From positions 360,501-424,500 of the forward strand of contig JAQJVL010000705.1 of the NCBI GenBank assembly GCA_035578905.1: a stretch of DNA of 64,000 bases, written 5' to 3'. The notes under the pieces are model-generated. The model ran no database searches. It saw only the letters and a list, made by a program, of their open reading frames with translations, and was not told the DNA's origin. How positions within the stretch are numbered: the first letter of the stretch is position 1; every line of letters starts with the position of its first letter. The position numbers and the translations under genes were made by a program. This document shows, piece by piece, positions 20,392 through 31,269 of the stretch. Origin of the DNA: Stictocephala bisonia. Lineage: Eukaryota > Arthropoda > Insecta > Hemiptera > Membracidae.

Positions 20392-22529
20392 TTAAATGGT
20401 ATATTGCGGTCCAAATTAAATTCACCAAAACAATAAACAACGAAGAAATTTCCACTTCGCCTTTCTTTCACGGAAAAACTCGACCTCTCCTACCTTCCAA
20501 TTATCTAGATATTCAGTATTCCGAGGCTACAGAAAAAAATTTAGAAAACGTGGGTAGGTGGGTTAGTCAAGGTAGCGGGTGAGTAATTGAAAATGTTTTA
20601 CGACTTGATTTGTTTATTGTAAAATTCCAACCTTTGTACGCTTCTTCTTACATACCCACCCCGAAAAAAAATTCCCACCCTTCTAAGGGAATTGTAAATG
20701 TTAAAAATGACGATCAAAAATGTTTCCTGTACTCTGTACTTGCCTATTTGTATCCCGATAAACATAGGCGAGTAATTTATTATGAAATCTTAGAATCTAA
20801 ATTAAACATGTCTGGTATTAGCTATCCTGTCAAAATTACCGATTTAGATAAATTTGAAAAATTAAATCCCACTTTCTCAGTCAACGTCTTTGCATTTGAA
20901 AAAAACGAAGTTTACCCCCTAAGAATAACAAAAGAAAAATTTAGAGTTCACCACGTAAACTTACTACTACTGAATACTGACACGACTACTCACTACTGTT
21001 TGATCACTAACATGTCCAGACTTTTAGCTCACTTGACTAAGTACGATGGTGCTATGTTCTACTGCGACTACTGCCTACACAGATTTCGGAATAATGACTT
21101 ACTTACTAACCACTTACCTTTGTGTTCACCACACGGTGCATAAAAGACCAGACTACCGACGAAAAACTAATGTACTTTAAAAACTATACTCTTACTCACA
21201 AAGTCCCATTTACTATCTACTGCGATTTTGAGTCCTTTGTTGTATCTATTTCTACTACAATTAACGACCCTACTACTTCACACACTACCAACACTGCCCA
21301 TCACGTACCTTCTGGATTTTGTTATGTAATTATCGACAGTGACGGTAAACCTATAAAGCAACCTAAAGTCTATAGCGGCCCCGATGTTGTAGATAATTTT
21401 CTAAAAAGTTTGATTGAGGAGTCTAAAGAGCTCTTACCAATTATTCATAAAACATTCCTATTAATATGTCTCCACAAGACAAAATTATTTTACAAAATGC
21501 TTCCACTTGTCACCTTTGTCAAAAACTTTTAGATGGAGAAAAAGTGGCTAACCATAACCACCTAACAGGAGAGTTCTTGGGAGCAGCCCACAATTCTTGC
21601 TATCTAAATTATAAAGTTCTCAATCATATTCCGGTGTTTTTCCATAACCTCAGAGGTTATCACTGCCACCATTTGATACAGGGATTCGGCAAATTCAAAA
21701 AATAAAAACTGCCATGTATCGCTACAACTATTGAGCGGTACATTTCAGTCACCCTTGAATCTTTACGATTTTTGGACTCGCTCCAATTCCTTAAAGCTTC
21801 TTTGGACACACTCGTGTCCAACTTAGTTACTGACGGGGCATCAAAATTCAAAATTTTAGGTCAGTGTATGACTAATACTGACTTACTTCTACGCAAAGGT
21901 GTCTTTCCCTATACTTACATGACTGATCAATCAAAATTTAACGATACTGAACTTCCTCCCAAGGAGGCGTTCTACAACGACTTGACTCAAACACATATAT
22001 CTGATGACGACTACACACATGCCCAAACTGTATGGACTACTTTTGACATGACTACTATGAAAGAGTACAATGACCTTTACTTACTAACTGACGTATTGTT
22101 GCTTGTAGACGTTTTTGAAAACTTTAGGACGACCAGTATGACTTACTATGGTATTGACCCATGTAACGTCTACTCTGCCCCCAGACTTGCATGGAATTCC
22201 ATGCTAAAAATGACAGACGTAAAACTTGAATTACTTACTGACATTGACCAGCACCTATTTGTTGAGTCTGGGATTCGGTCGGTGTCTCCATGATACCCAA
22301 TCGGTACGCCCAGGCTAACAACCCTTACTTACCCGACTTTGACTCATCAAAACCCACTAATTACCTACTTTACCTAGACTGTAACAATTTATATGGGACC
22401 AGTATGTCTGATAGACTCCCAGAGTCTGACTTTAAGTGGATCGACGCTCAAGACATTGACTGTACAAAAGTACCCGACGACTCTGACACTGGGTACATTT
22501 TAGAAGTGGACTTGCACTACCCTGACCAA

Positions 22530-22744
22530 AAAAAGGATTGGTGTGGGAAGGGAGTGGCAGTCATTAATTCATGGAGCGTTTAGAGATTGAGGAGGACGAC
22601 ATACGCGACGACTTTCATTGTTCGTTAAATTTGGAGCTTAGTTTATTCTTATTTTTTATTAGTGTATTCATTTACGTAGTAGTAAATTATTTTTTTATGT
22701 AGTTTAATATAATGTGGTGTTTGTATTTATGGTAAGTTTTTATT
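22530..22744. other. AT-rich 3' flank of the right-arm polymerase; palindrome inner junction
   Basis: Begins with an A-run at the point where left-arm homology ends. The segment gggaagggagtggcagtca near 22540 is shared with the flank of the diverged polymerase copy (about 10690), so this belongs to the right-hand element. No gene seen. Confidence 0.6.
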
Positions 22745-25700
22745 TTATTCTAGTTTTGGTTTTTTAGTTAGGTAATCATAGTCATGTTCTAAAGCTCGTT
22801 TTTTACTAATAATGTGATGTCCGTATGCTAGTGTGTCAATTCCATTTTTCAAGATGTAATGTTTGTCGTCAAAGGGGGAAAGTGATAATTTGGAAATGTG
22901 TTGTGTGTAAATGTTATGTTTTTCACTATGGATGTTTAAATCGGATGTAGTTTTTGTCAAATGTTTAAAAAGACATTCTTTGTTCATTTGGTGTTTTAAT
23001 TGTTTTTTTATTGTGACTCGGGGGACGCCTTTGGCTACCTTCTTTTCTTTTAGATCATAATTTAAAACGGAGTAACATTCTTCTCTTAAGCCAATTATTT
23101 CCATAGCAGGTTTTTTGAATTTAGTTCGTCTTTAAATTTTCCTAACACTTTTTTGTTTACATTACTATGATATGGGTGGGTAGTGGGGTCTGAAGTATCA
23201 AAAAGGTGTAGTTCGTTTTTCGTGTCTGCGTAAACGTCTGGAGTATATACATTGTAAAATAGTGAGTCTGTGTCAGTCATACAAAGCTTACCATTTTTCC
23301 CGTACTTTGCAACTGCCCAGTTGTAATGAAAATTGTACATTATTATTTTTGATATTTCAAAGACAGTGAACCCAACATAAATGGGTCTGTTTAAAAAGAT
23401 TGTTTGTTTTTTCAAGGCCAACCCCGCAATGTCTTTATTGTATGCAAAAAATGTTTTAAGTCTGGGACTAGCTGTCCATTTAACCAATTGTTTCTCATTA
23501 TTTACAAAGTTTAAAATCAATACGAGATCTTACATTTTCCAAACTCTTTCCATACTAGCGTTGTTCATTAGTTTAAAAAAGTCTTTTTCAAAATTATTTT
23601 TAGCTTCTTTTCTTTTTTCAGTATTAAAGTTAATAAATGGGGCTAACCAGGCAGACTGTTTAAAACTAAGAACTCTTTGAATTTTGTTTAGTACAAGTCC
23701 AAGCTGTAAGTAAAGATTTAGAGTCCTATACTGTACAACGTATTTTGTTTTGTCACAGAGAGTAGTTAGTAATTTTTCTGTCTTGGAGGGTTTATAGTTC
23801 AGTTTGTCAAGTAGGTTTTTGGAGTAGGGGGGGAGCATATCGTCTGTCACTACTTTTCGTTCGGGGATAGTGGAAAGTCAGAATGTAAGTCGTGTAATTG
23901 GTCAGGGTAGTGCAAGTCCACTTCTAAAATGTACCCAGTGTCGGAGTCATCGGGTACTTTTGTAAAGTCAATGTCTTGAGGGTCGATCCACTTAAAGTCA
24001 GACTCTGGGAGTCTATCAGACATACTGGTCCCATATAAATTGTTACAGTCTAGGTAAAGTAGGTAATTAGTGGGTTTTGATGAGTCAAAGTCGGGTAAGT
24101 AAGGGTTGTTAGCCTGGGCGTACCGATTGGGTATCATGGAGACACCGACCGAATCCCAGACTCAACAAATAGGTGCTGGTCAATGTCAGTAAGTAATTCA
24201 AGTTTTACGTCTGTCATTTTTAGCATGGAATTCCATGCAAGTCTGGGGGCAGAGTAGACGTTACATGGGTCAATACCATAGTAAGTCATACTGGTCGTCC
24301 TAAAGTTTTCAAAAACGTCTACAAGTAACAATACGTCAGTTAGTAAGTAAAGGTCATTGTACTCTTTCATAGTAGTCATGTCAAAAGTAGTCCATACAGT
24401 TTTGGCATGTGTGTAGTCGTCATCAGATATATGTGTTTGAGTCAAGTCGTTGTAGAACGCCTCCTTGGGAGGAAGTTCAGTATCGTTAAATTTTGATTGA
24501 TCAGTCATGTAAGTATAGGGAAAGACACCTTTGCGTAGAAGTAAGTCAGTATTAGTCATACACTGACCTAAAGTTTTGAATTTTGATGCCCCGTCAGTAA
24601 ATAAGTTGGACACGAGTGTGTCCAAAGAAGCGTTAAGGAATTGGAGCGAGTCCAAAAATCGTAAAGATTCAAGGGTGACTGAAATGTACCGCTCACTAGT
24701 TGTAGCGATACATGACAGTTTTTCTTTTTTGAATTTGCCGAATCCCTGTATCAAATGGTGAAAGTGATAACCTCTGAGGTTATGGAAAAACACCGGAATA
24801 TGATTGGGAACTTTATAATTTAGATTGCAAGAATTGTGGGCTGCTCCCAAGAACTCTTCTGTTAGGTGGTTATGGTTAGCCACTTTGTCTCCATCTAAAG
24901 GTTTTTGACAAAGGTGACAAGTGGAAGCATTTTGTAAAATAATTTTGTCTTGTGGAGACATATTAATAGGAATGTTTTATGAATAATTGGTAAGAGCTCT
25001 TTAGACTCCTCAATCAAACTTTTTAGAAAATTATCTACAACATCGGGGCCGCTATAGACTTTAGGTTGCTTTATAGGTTTACCGTCACTGTCGATAATTA
25101 CATAACAAAATCCAGAAGGTACGTGATGGGCAGTGTTGGTAGTGTGTGAAGTAGTAGGGTCGTTAATTATAGTAGAAATAGATACAACAAAGGACTCAAA
25201 ATCGCAGTAGATAGTAAATGGAACTTTGTGTGTAAGAGTATAGTTTTTAAAGTACATTAGTTTTTCGTCGGTAGTCTGGTCTTTTATGCACCGTGTGGTG
25301 AACACAAAGGTAAGTGGTTAGTAAGTAAGTCATTATTCCGAAATCTGTGTAGGCAGTAGTCGCAGTAGAACATAGCACCATCGTACTTAGTCAAGTGAGC
25401 TAAAAGTCTGGACATGTTAGTGATCAAACAGTAGTGAGTAGTCGTGTCAGTATTCAGTAGTAGTAAGTTTACGTGGTGAACTCTAAATTTTTCTTTTGTT
25501 ATTCTTAGGGGGTAAACTTCGTTTTTTTCAAATGCAAAGACGTTGACTGAGAAAGTGGGATTTAATTTTTCAAATTTATCTAAATCGGTAATTTTGACAG
25601 GATAGCTAATACCAGACATGTTTAATTTAGATTCTAAGATTTCATAATAAATTACTCGCCTATGTTTATCGGGATACAAATAGGCAAGTACAGAGTACAG

Positions 25701-26180
25701 GAAACATTTTTGATCGTCATTTTTAACATTTACAATTCCCTTAGAAGGGTGGGAATTTTTTTTCGGGGTGGGTATGTAAGAAGAAGCGTACAAAGGTTGG
25801 AATTTTACAATAAACAAATCAAGTCGTAAAACATTTTCAATTACTCACCCGCTACCTTGACTAACCCACCTACCCACGTTTTCTAAATTTTTTTCTGTAG
25901 CCTCGGAATACTGAATATCTAGATAATTGGAAGGTAGGAGAGGTCGAGTTTTTCCGTGAAAGAAAGGCGAAGTGGAAATTTCTTCGTTGTTTATTGTTTT
26001 GGTGAATTTAATTTGGACCGCAATATACCATTTAACTCCACCGATCTTGTTTACGTGGTTATTTATTTCGGAAATAATTTTATTTTTATGTTCAGTTAGA
26101 ACGGTAAAGAGGTCGGTTCTTGTGGTATCAAACCGACGGGAAATTGTGACAAGGTTGTGGTTTATGGAAAAGGATTCCAT
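22745..26180 (-). pseudogene. family B DNA polymerase (Polinton-like), right-arm copy, full length but frame-broken
   Basis: Collinear pieces span the whole protein: 26180-25845 (N-terminus, ending ENVGRWVSQGSG then TGA where a Trp is usual), 25817-25284 (SYIP, KNDDQKCF, C2H2-like finger), 25305-24895, 24961-24134 (endonuclease VII-like module CHLCQKPL...NHNHLT...CNLNY, exonuclease/palm lead-in), 24137-23850 (motif A LDCNNLYGTS), 23850-23530 (motif B region FFKLMNNA), 23520-23095 (motif C TDTDSLFYNV, PDVYADTKNELHLFD) and 23104-22745 (C-terminal region). All catalytic motifs of the protein-primed family are recognisable; at least five stops or frameshifts inactivate it. The enzyme would copy the element from a terminal-protein primer. 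No integrase, ATPase, protease or capsid gene is seen beside it. Confidence 0.9.
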
Positions 26181-26188
26181 ATTTGGTA

Positions 26189-26451
26189 ATTAAACAAAAT
26201 TAAATGATATTAATAGTAATTAAAATCGAATTAAAAGCTCAAAAAGAAAGAGCACAATATATTGATATTGTATACGGAACTTTTTCTTGGTATATCACTT
26301 TCGAAATACCGTACAGAGAATGGCGTCCAAAATATAAATTACAAGAATAAAGTTAAAGTATTTATGATGATAATATTTGTATTTAATATCGAGTATTATT
26401 ACTGATATCAATTGTAGGAGCAAAGTGAACACACGTCTAATCAGTACGAGC
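26189..26451 (-). repeat. right terminal repeat and polymerase leader
   Basis: Inverted counterpart of 19629-19891, ending ...TCAGTACGAGC at 26451. Sequence beyond is unrelated to what flanks the left end. Confidence 0.75.
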
Positions 26452-27010
26452 GCAAGAGCAGAAGTGAGACAGATTGAGTGTGTTGGTTGGTTAAGTAGGG
26501 ATGGAGTGGGGTTGGGAGGGGGGAGGGGGAAGGGACAACCAATCAGAGCGTAGCATTTAGATCACGCGCCTGTCCAAACATGAAAACCAGTCTGGCGCCT
26601 GGTGCCCTATACCGGAGTTTCGCAGCCGCTGTATGAGTCATGCACTTGTACAGACTTGAAACTCCGATTACGTCATCCCGTGTAGTACTGTTTTAATGAA
26701 GTACAGAAGGAATCATATACAATGTTAATTAAGTGTTCAATATTATACAACTCTTGTGATTTAAAAGACATTATGCAAATAAAAGACAACATACGGGATG
26801 TAAAACAATGCTTGTGGTAATGGAAGTGGTTTCGATAAGAAAAGTGCGCGAGAACTATTGGACTATCAGTGCACCGAGCAGAGGCAGTGAGGTACAGTTT
26901 GTGAAATGGTAGTGAATTAGGCCTTGAGTGTCGCTATAGTACAAAGGAAGGAATTTTTGAGTATAGGAAGTGAGGCTAGGTGTGCTAGTGTGTATTTACT
27001 ATGTGACTGA
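26452..27010. other. non-coding flank with a G-rich block and a dispersed repeat
   Basis: 26511-26535 is almost pure purine, with five G runs (quadruplex-type). An inverted pair CGGAGTTTC / GAAACTCCG sits at about 26612-26668. 26765-26910 is copy B of the dispersed repeat at 8095-8245. An aaccaatcag CCAAT-like box at about 26535 is not enough to call a promoter. Confidence 0.55.
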
Positions 27011-27118
27011 TCAGTACCACTGTATGTGTATGGGTGGGTGGGTGGGTCAATACCACTGTGCGTGTATGGGTGGGTGGGTGGATCAATACCACTGTACGTG
27101 TATGGGAGGGCGGGTGGG
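27011..27118 (+). repeat. 36-bp G-rich minisatellite, three units
   Basis: Units at 27011, 27047 and 27083 share tca-taccactgt-tgtgta and a tail tgggtgggtgggtggg. The first unit has four GGG runs with single-T loops. The same unit appears at 45520-45600 and 47770-47828. ORFs here (THPYTYSG repeats) are repeat artefacts. Confidence 0.9.
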
Positions 27119-27370
27119 TTCTGGATAGGAACGTGGATGGGAAATGAGGTAAGGGGGGAGTCCACAGAATTGATAATGAAAGTGACTGAAAGTAAGTAAT
27201 GTAACCTAGGTAACATGTACACGCACGCAAAGGTAGGAAAATAGGAAATTGTTATAGTACATGATGATAGTTAATGAAAGAAAACATATTATACTAAGAT
27301 GTGAAGCTTGTGACCAATAACGGAAGCGGATGTGATAACAGCGATAAAGCCCGGCCACCAGTAGACCTCG

Positions 27371-28080
27371 TAAGTACAGTTAAAGTAATTTAGGTTGGAC
27401 AGTCCGAAGATGGGTAGGCATGAGGGCTCTAGGGTAAGAGCGTACGAAGTTAAGTTAAACTAGCGTATTAAGTTTAGAGGATGTCGGGTGTGTTTGATAC
27501 GAAGGTATCCATACGAAATTATGTGGAAGTCGATGGTAGTTTAAGGACTAAAAAGTTAACAGTGTATTAAATAAAAATAAAAAAAATTGTAAATAATTAA
27601 TATAAATAATAGCTGATCCTTAATTTTTGAATAAAACGTGTACTGCGGGTTGCCTAGCGTAAGAGTGTTAAGTAGGGACTTGAGGATACCCAATGATAGT
27701 CGGTTGAAATTAACCGAGTAGACTTTGTAAGTACAGTTAAAGTAATTTAGGTTGGATAGTCCAAAGATGGGTAGGCATGAGGGCTCTAGGGTAAGAGCGT
27801 ACGAAGTTAAATGGAAGTTTGTTAAGTACGCTTGACTTGAGGATGCCGGGTGTGTTTGATACGTACGTATCAATACGAAGTTAACCGGAAGTAGATGGGA
27901 GGGGGGGTAGAAGGACCCTTAAGTTAACAGTGTATTAAATAAAAATAAAAAAATAGTATATAATTAATATAAATAATAGCTGTCCCTTGATTTTTAAATA
28001 AAACGTGTATTGCGGGTTGCCTAGATTGTTAAGTAGGGACTTAAGGATACCCAATGATAGCCGGTTGAAATTAACTGTGA
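27371..28080 (+). repeat. ~357-bp tandem repeat, two copies
   Basis: taagtacagttaaagtaatt starts at 27371 and 27728. Both copies continue through gatgggtaggcatgagggct, gtgtattaaataaaaataaa, tgcgggttgcctag and acccaatgatag-cggttga. Partial echoes (cgtgtattg-gggtagc) continue to about 28250. No gene. Confidence 0.85.
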
Positions 28081-28261
28081 TTAGATATTAATACACTGTT
28101 AGTATTACAAATTATAAACAGATAAAATAAAAAGAATTGCCCTTCATTTTTGTATAAATAATTAATTAAAAACGTGTATTGAAGGTAGCGCTTTCTTTTT
28201 AAATATATAATTAATTAAAATGTGTATTGCGGGTAGCACCTTCATTTTCAGTGATACTACA

Positions 28262-28765
28262 GAAACTCGATCTATTACCGCTACCAATACACTACTCGTG
28301 CGCTTGGCAGACTGAGGGGTCTGTACAGGTTTAGAACACTGTTGCTGGGGTTTGCCAAGCTTCAGCTCATGCAGTCACTTGTATTTTCATTATTCTATTA
28401 CTGCTATCCGGCCTACGGGAACAGCATCTCGAGAGGGGACATTGATAGAATCCAAAAAATTCAAAATTTAGCCACCCGGTACATTTTCATTCTTCATTTT
28501 TCCGATCATGTTTCTCCCTTTCGAGATGTTGTCAACATGCTCCCTATGGAAGTGGTGTGTAGAATTTTGACATGTTGCATGGTCCAAAAAGCTTTTATTC
28601 TAAAAGAGCCACAGTACCTAAGCGATAAGCTCATGTTTCGTGGGGAGGTCTCTCAACGTAGCACCCGCCAGGATGGATAGCTTCACTTTCCTCAAGTGAG
28701 GCTTGAAGTAGGGAGGAAGGGGTTTTCATACTTTGGCCCCAAGTTATTTAATTACCTTCCTCCGC

Positions 28766-28767
<2 letters not shown>
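28262..28767 (+). pseudogene. LINE ORF2 C-terminal fragment (5'-truncated)
   Basis: Encodes the post-RT region: KLQLMQSLVFSLFYYCYPAY, SRGDIDRIQKIQNLATRYIF, a stop at 28678, then in the same sense HFPQVRLE and FSYFGPKLFNYLP. It closely resembles the C-terminal part of the RT ORF at 47086-47600 (ISRGD-LDKLQRVQN, RFTYFAPKLFNEF), so both belong to one LINE family. No RT catalytic core is present; 5' truncation during target-primed reverse transcription is the likely cause. Confidence 0.8.

Positions 28768-28797
<30 letters not shown>
28766..28797. repeat. (AAT)n microsatellite at the junction of two LINE 3' ends
   Basis: About ten AAT units. They sit between the plus-strand LINE fragment and the 3' terminus of the minus-strand LINE, where (ATT)n on the minus strand is a typical CR1-like terminal microsatellite. 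Confidence 0.9.
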
Positions 28798-29275
28798 TCT
28801 TTTATTGTAAACAAACATTTAACATAAATGTATCACAATCGTCAGGTGGTAAATAAATATATAAATATAGACAAATAAAACATATAGACAAATAAAACAT
28901 TCATTCACATCAAGGTCGCAATCAAACATACAAAGATATTACATACATTCTTAGTCTAATGGTGATTAGTCACTCAGATACAGTCCACAATCTCAGTTTT
29001 GAACTTTATTACAATTAATTTTTAATTTGCCCAGCGGCCAGTCATAAACTCATCAACTGAATAAAATGATTTTGACAACAAAAATCGTTTCAAACGAGTT
29101 TTAAATATATTCGGAGAGTTAATATTTTTAATGCTTTCGGGAAGCTTGTTAATTAGCCCAACGCCAAACACCTGGGGTAGATGATCGGTTACCGTTAGTC
29201 TGTGATGTTGGATTCTAAAGTTGTACCTGCCTCTCGTCTCATACTGGTGAACGCCTCTTCCCTGAGTCAGATCTT
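28798..29275 (-). mobile_element. LINE 3' end, minus strand, with the last ~78 codons of ORF2
   Basis: Minus-strand frame 29255-29022 reads YETRGRYNFRIQHHRL..., VFGVGLINKLPESIKN, FKTRLKRFLLSKSFYSVDEF and ends in a stop at 29022-29024. This is the conserved extreme C-terminus of Jockey/CR1-type ORF2 proteins, too short for the track. The 3' UTR runs to the (AAT)n tract. Upstream of 29275 the sequence is AT-rich and not clearly LINE. Confidence 0.8.
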
Positions 29276-29499
29276 AGCATGTTAAAAACATAGCTTCTGT
29301 TGCTAATTTTAAAATGAAAAAGGAAGGAGCTGTTTAGATAAGTAAAGTGTTTTTGGTGCTGTGTAACTATTGTTATTAATTCTATTATTAATTTTAATTT
29401 AAGATTGACAATAGTTGATTTGGAAAACAGTTGTTCAAACTGAAATACGCTTGCACAATAAATGCATTTTTATTTATTTATTGATATTAACTTTAGTGG
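29276..29499. other. AT-rich spacer, no gene seen
   Basis: Possibly more decayed LINE sequence; no motif is convincing. Confidence 0.4.
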
Positions 29500-31262
29500 C
29501 ACGTAAATATAGGCTGAAATACATCTTATACACCCTAATCGGGTTTATCTGGTAATCGTTTGTGTGGATCGTACAGCTAGGCTGATAGACACCTCATACA
29601 CTCATATCGGTTTTATATGGTAATCACTAGAGTGGCTCGTACGCTAGGCTGGAAGACACTTAAGACTCCTATCGGGTTTATCTTGTAATCTCTTGAGAGA
29701 CTTGTTCAGCTAGGCTGGAAGAAACCTCGGACACTTGTATTGGGATTAACTGGTAATCACTTTAAAAGCTTGTAGAGCTAGACTGGAAGACACCTTTTAC
29801 ACTCCCATTGGGTTTATCTGGGAATCAGGTGAGAGAATCGTACAGCTAAGCTGGAAGACACCTCATACACTCTTGTCTGGTTTATCATGTAATCACTTGA
29901 GTGGCGCGTACAGGTAGTCTGATAGACATCTCATACACTTCTATCCGTTTTATCTTGTAATCAATTGAGGGGCTCGTACAACTAGGCTGAAAGACACCTC
30001 ATACACCCCTATCTGGTTTATCTTGTAATCACTTGAGTAGCTCGTACAGCTAGGCTTGAAGACACCTCATAGACTCGTATTGGGTTTGTCTGGTCATCAT
30101 TAGAGAGTCTCGTACAGCTAGACTGGAAGACACTTAAGACACTCCTATTGGGTTCTGGTAATTACTTGAGGGGTTCGTACAGCTAGGCTGGAAGACATCT
30201 TATACACTCTAATCGGGTTTATCTAGACTTGAGACTAATCGGGTTTAATCACTTGAGGGGCTCGTAGAGCTAGACTTGAAGACACCTATTGCACTCCCGT
30301 TGGGTTTATCTGGTAATCACTTGAGAAGTTCGTACAGGTAGGCTGGAAGACACCTTATACACTCTAATCGGATTTATCTATACATAACTTGAGGGGCTCG
30401 TAGAGCTAGACTTGAAGACACATACCTATTACACTTCCGTCGGGTTTATCTGGTAATCACTTGAGAGGTTCGTACAGCGAGGATAGAAGACCTCTTAAAA
30501 ATTATTATTGCGTTATTTTTTGATGACTTGAGAAGCTAATACAGTTATGCTGGAATACAAATGATACTCTCCTATCTGATTTATTTAGTATTTCGCTTGA
30601 GAGATTCGTACAGCTAGTCTGAAAGATACATCATACTCTCCTTTAGGGATGTTTTGATGATCACTATAGAGATTTGTACAGCTTGTCTGGAAGAAACGTA
30701 ATACACTCCTGTCTGGGTTATCTAGTATTCACTTGAGCGGCTCGTACAGCTAGGCTGGAAGAAACCTCAGACACACATATCGGGTTTATCTAGTAATCAC
30801 TTGAGAGACTTGTACAGCTAAGGTGGAAGAGACCTCTTAAACTCTTATTGGGTTTATCTGGTAATCGCTTTAGGGGCTCGTACAGCTTGGCTGGAGGACA
30901 CCTCATACACTCTTGTCGGATTTATCTGGTATCGCTTGAGAGACTCGTACAGTTAGGCTGGAAGATACAGTCCTATCGGGTTTATTTGGTTTTATTTTGA
31001 GGGGCTCGTTCAGCTTAGCCTGAAGACACCTCATACACTCCTGTCTGATTCATTTAGTAATCATATGAGGGGTCGTAGGGCCAGACTGGATGACAAATTT
31101 TACTCCCCGTCGGGTTTAACTGGTAATCACTTGAGGGGTTCATAAAGCTAGGTTAAAGACATCTTATACACTTCTATTGGGTTTATATGGTAATCACTTG
31201 AGTGGCTCGTACAGCTAGGCTGGAAGATTCCTCATACACTACTATAGGGTTTATCTGGTAAC
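29500..31262 (+). repeat. 68-bp satellite array 3
   Basis: About 25 degenerate monomers of the same satellite and orientation as arrays 1 and 2, with several indels (for example around 30220-30250). The array ends inside a monomer (tttatctggta) at 31262, where LINE-derived sequence starts. Confidence 0.93.
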
Positions 31263-31269
31263 CATCATA

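Larger units (their letters stand above)
19892..22529 (+). pseudogene. family B DNA polymerase (Polinton-like), left-arm copy, C-terminally cut
   Basis: Starts with ATG at 19892 and is collinear with the right-arm copy. Visible in order: an N-terminal domain interrupted by the 341-bp insertion; SYIPTPKK...KGIVNVKNDDQKCF (20610 on); a C2H2-like finger CDYCLHRF...LTNHLPLC; a second frame at 21122-21532; an endonuclease VII-like module CHLCQKLLDGEKVANHNHLT...CYLNY; the exonuclease/palm lead-in LYLLTDVLLLVDVFENF; and motif A LDCNNLYGTS. The sequence ends at HYPDQ just past motif A, so motifs B and C are absent. Breaks shared with the right arm include TGA at GSG-stop (about 20580), the end of SPHGA (21141) and GIRSVSP-stop (22292). 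It cannot encode an active enzyme. Confidence 0.9.
19629..26451. mobile_element. giant palindrome: two head-to-head copies of a Polinton-like polymerase region
   Basis: The left arm (19629-22529) and right arm (23898-26451) are inverted copies of each other, nearly identical for about 2.55 kb once a 341-bp insertion in the left arm is removed. The outer ends match as GCTCGTACTGAT-AGACGTG. Between the arms lies a 1368-bp spacer (22530-23897) that continues the right-hand polymerase to its C-terminus and beyond. The left copy therefore stops mid-gene and is joined to the 3' flank of the right copy. No matching target-site duplication is seen outside (tttttaa at left, gcaaga at right). Both copies share the same stops and frame breaks. 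Confidence 0.9.

Noticed and set aside
19629..26451. Palindrome as a pure sequencing fold-back artefact
   Set aside because: The left arm has an insertion with a target-site duplication and many substitutions that the right arm lacks, and the outer flanks differ. An assembly error cannot be fully excluded without reads.
26917..27230. Proline/threonine repeat protein (THPYT units) on the minus strand
   Set aside because: Arises from the 36-bp minisatellite; readable in two frames at once, as expected of a repeat artefact.
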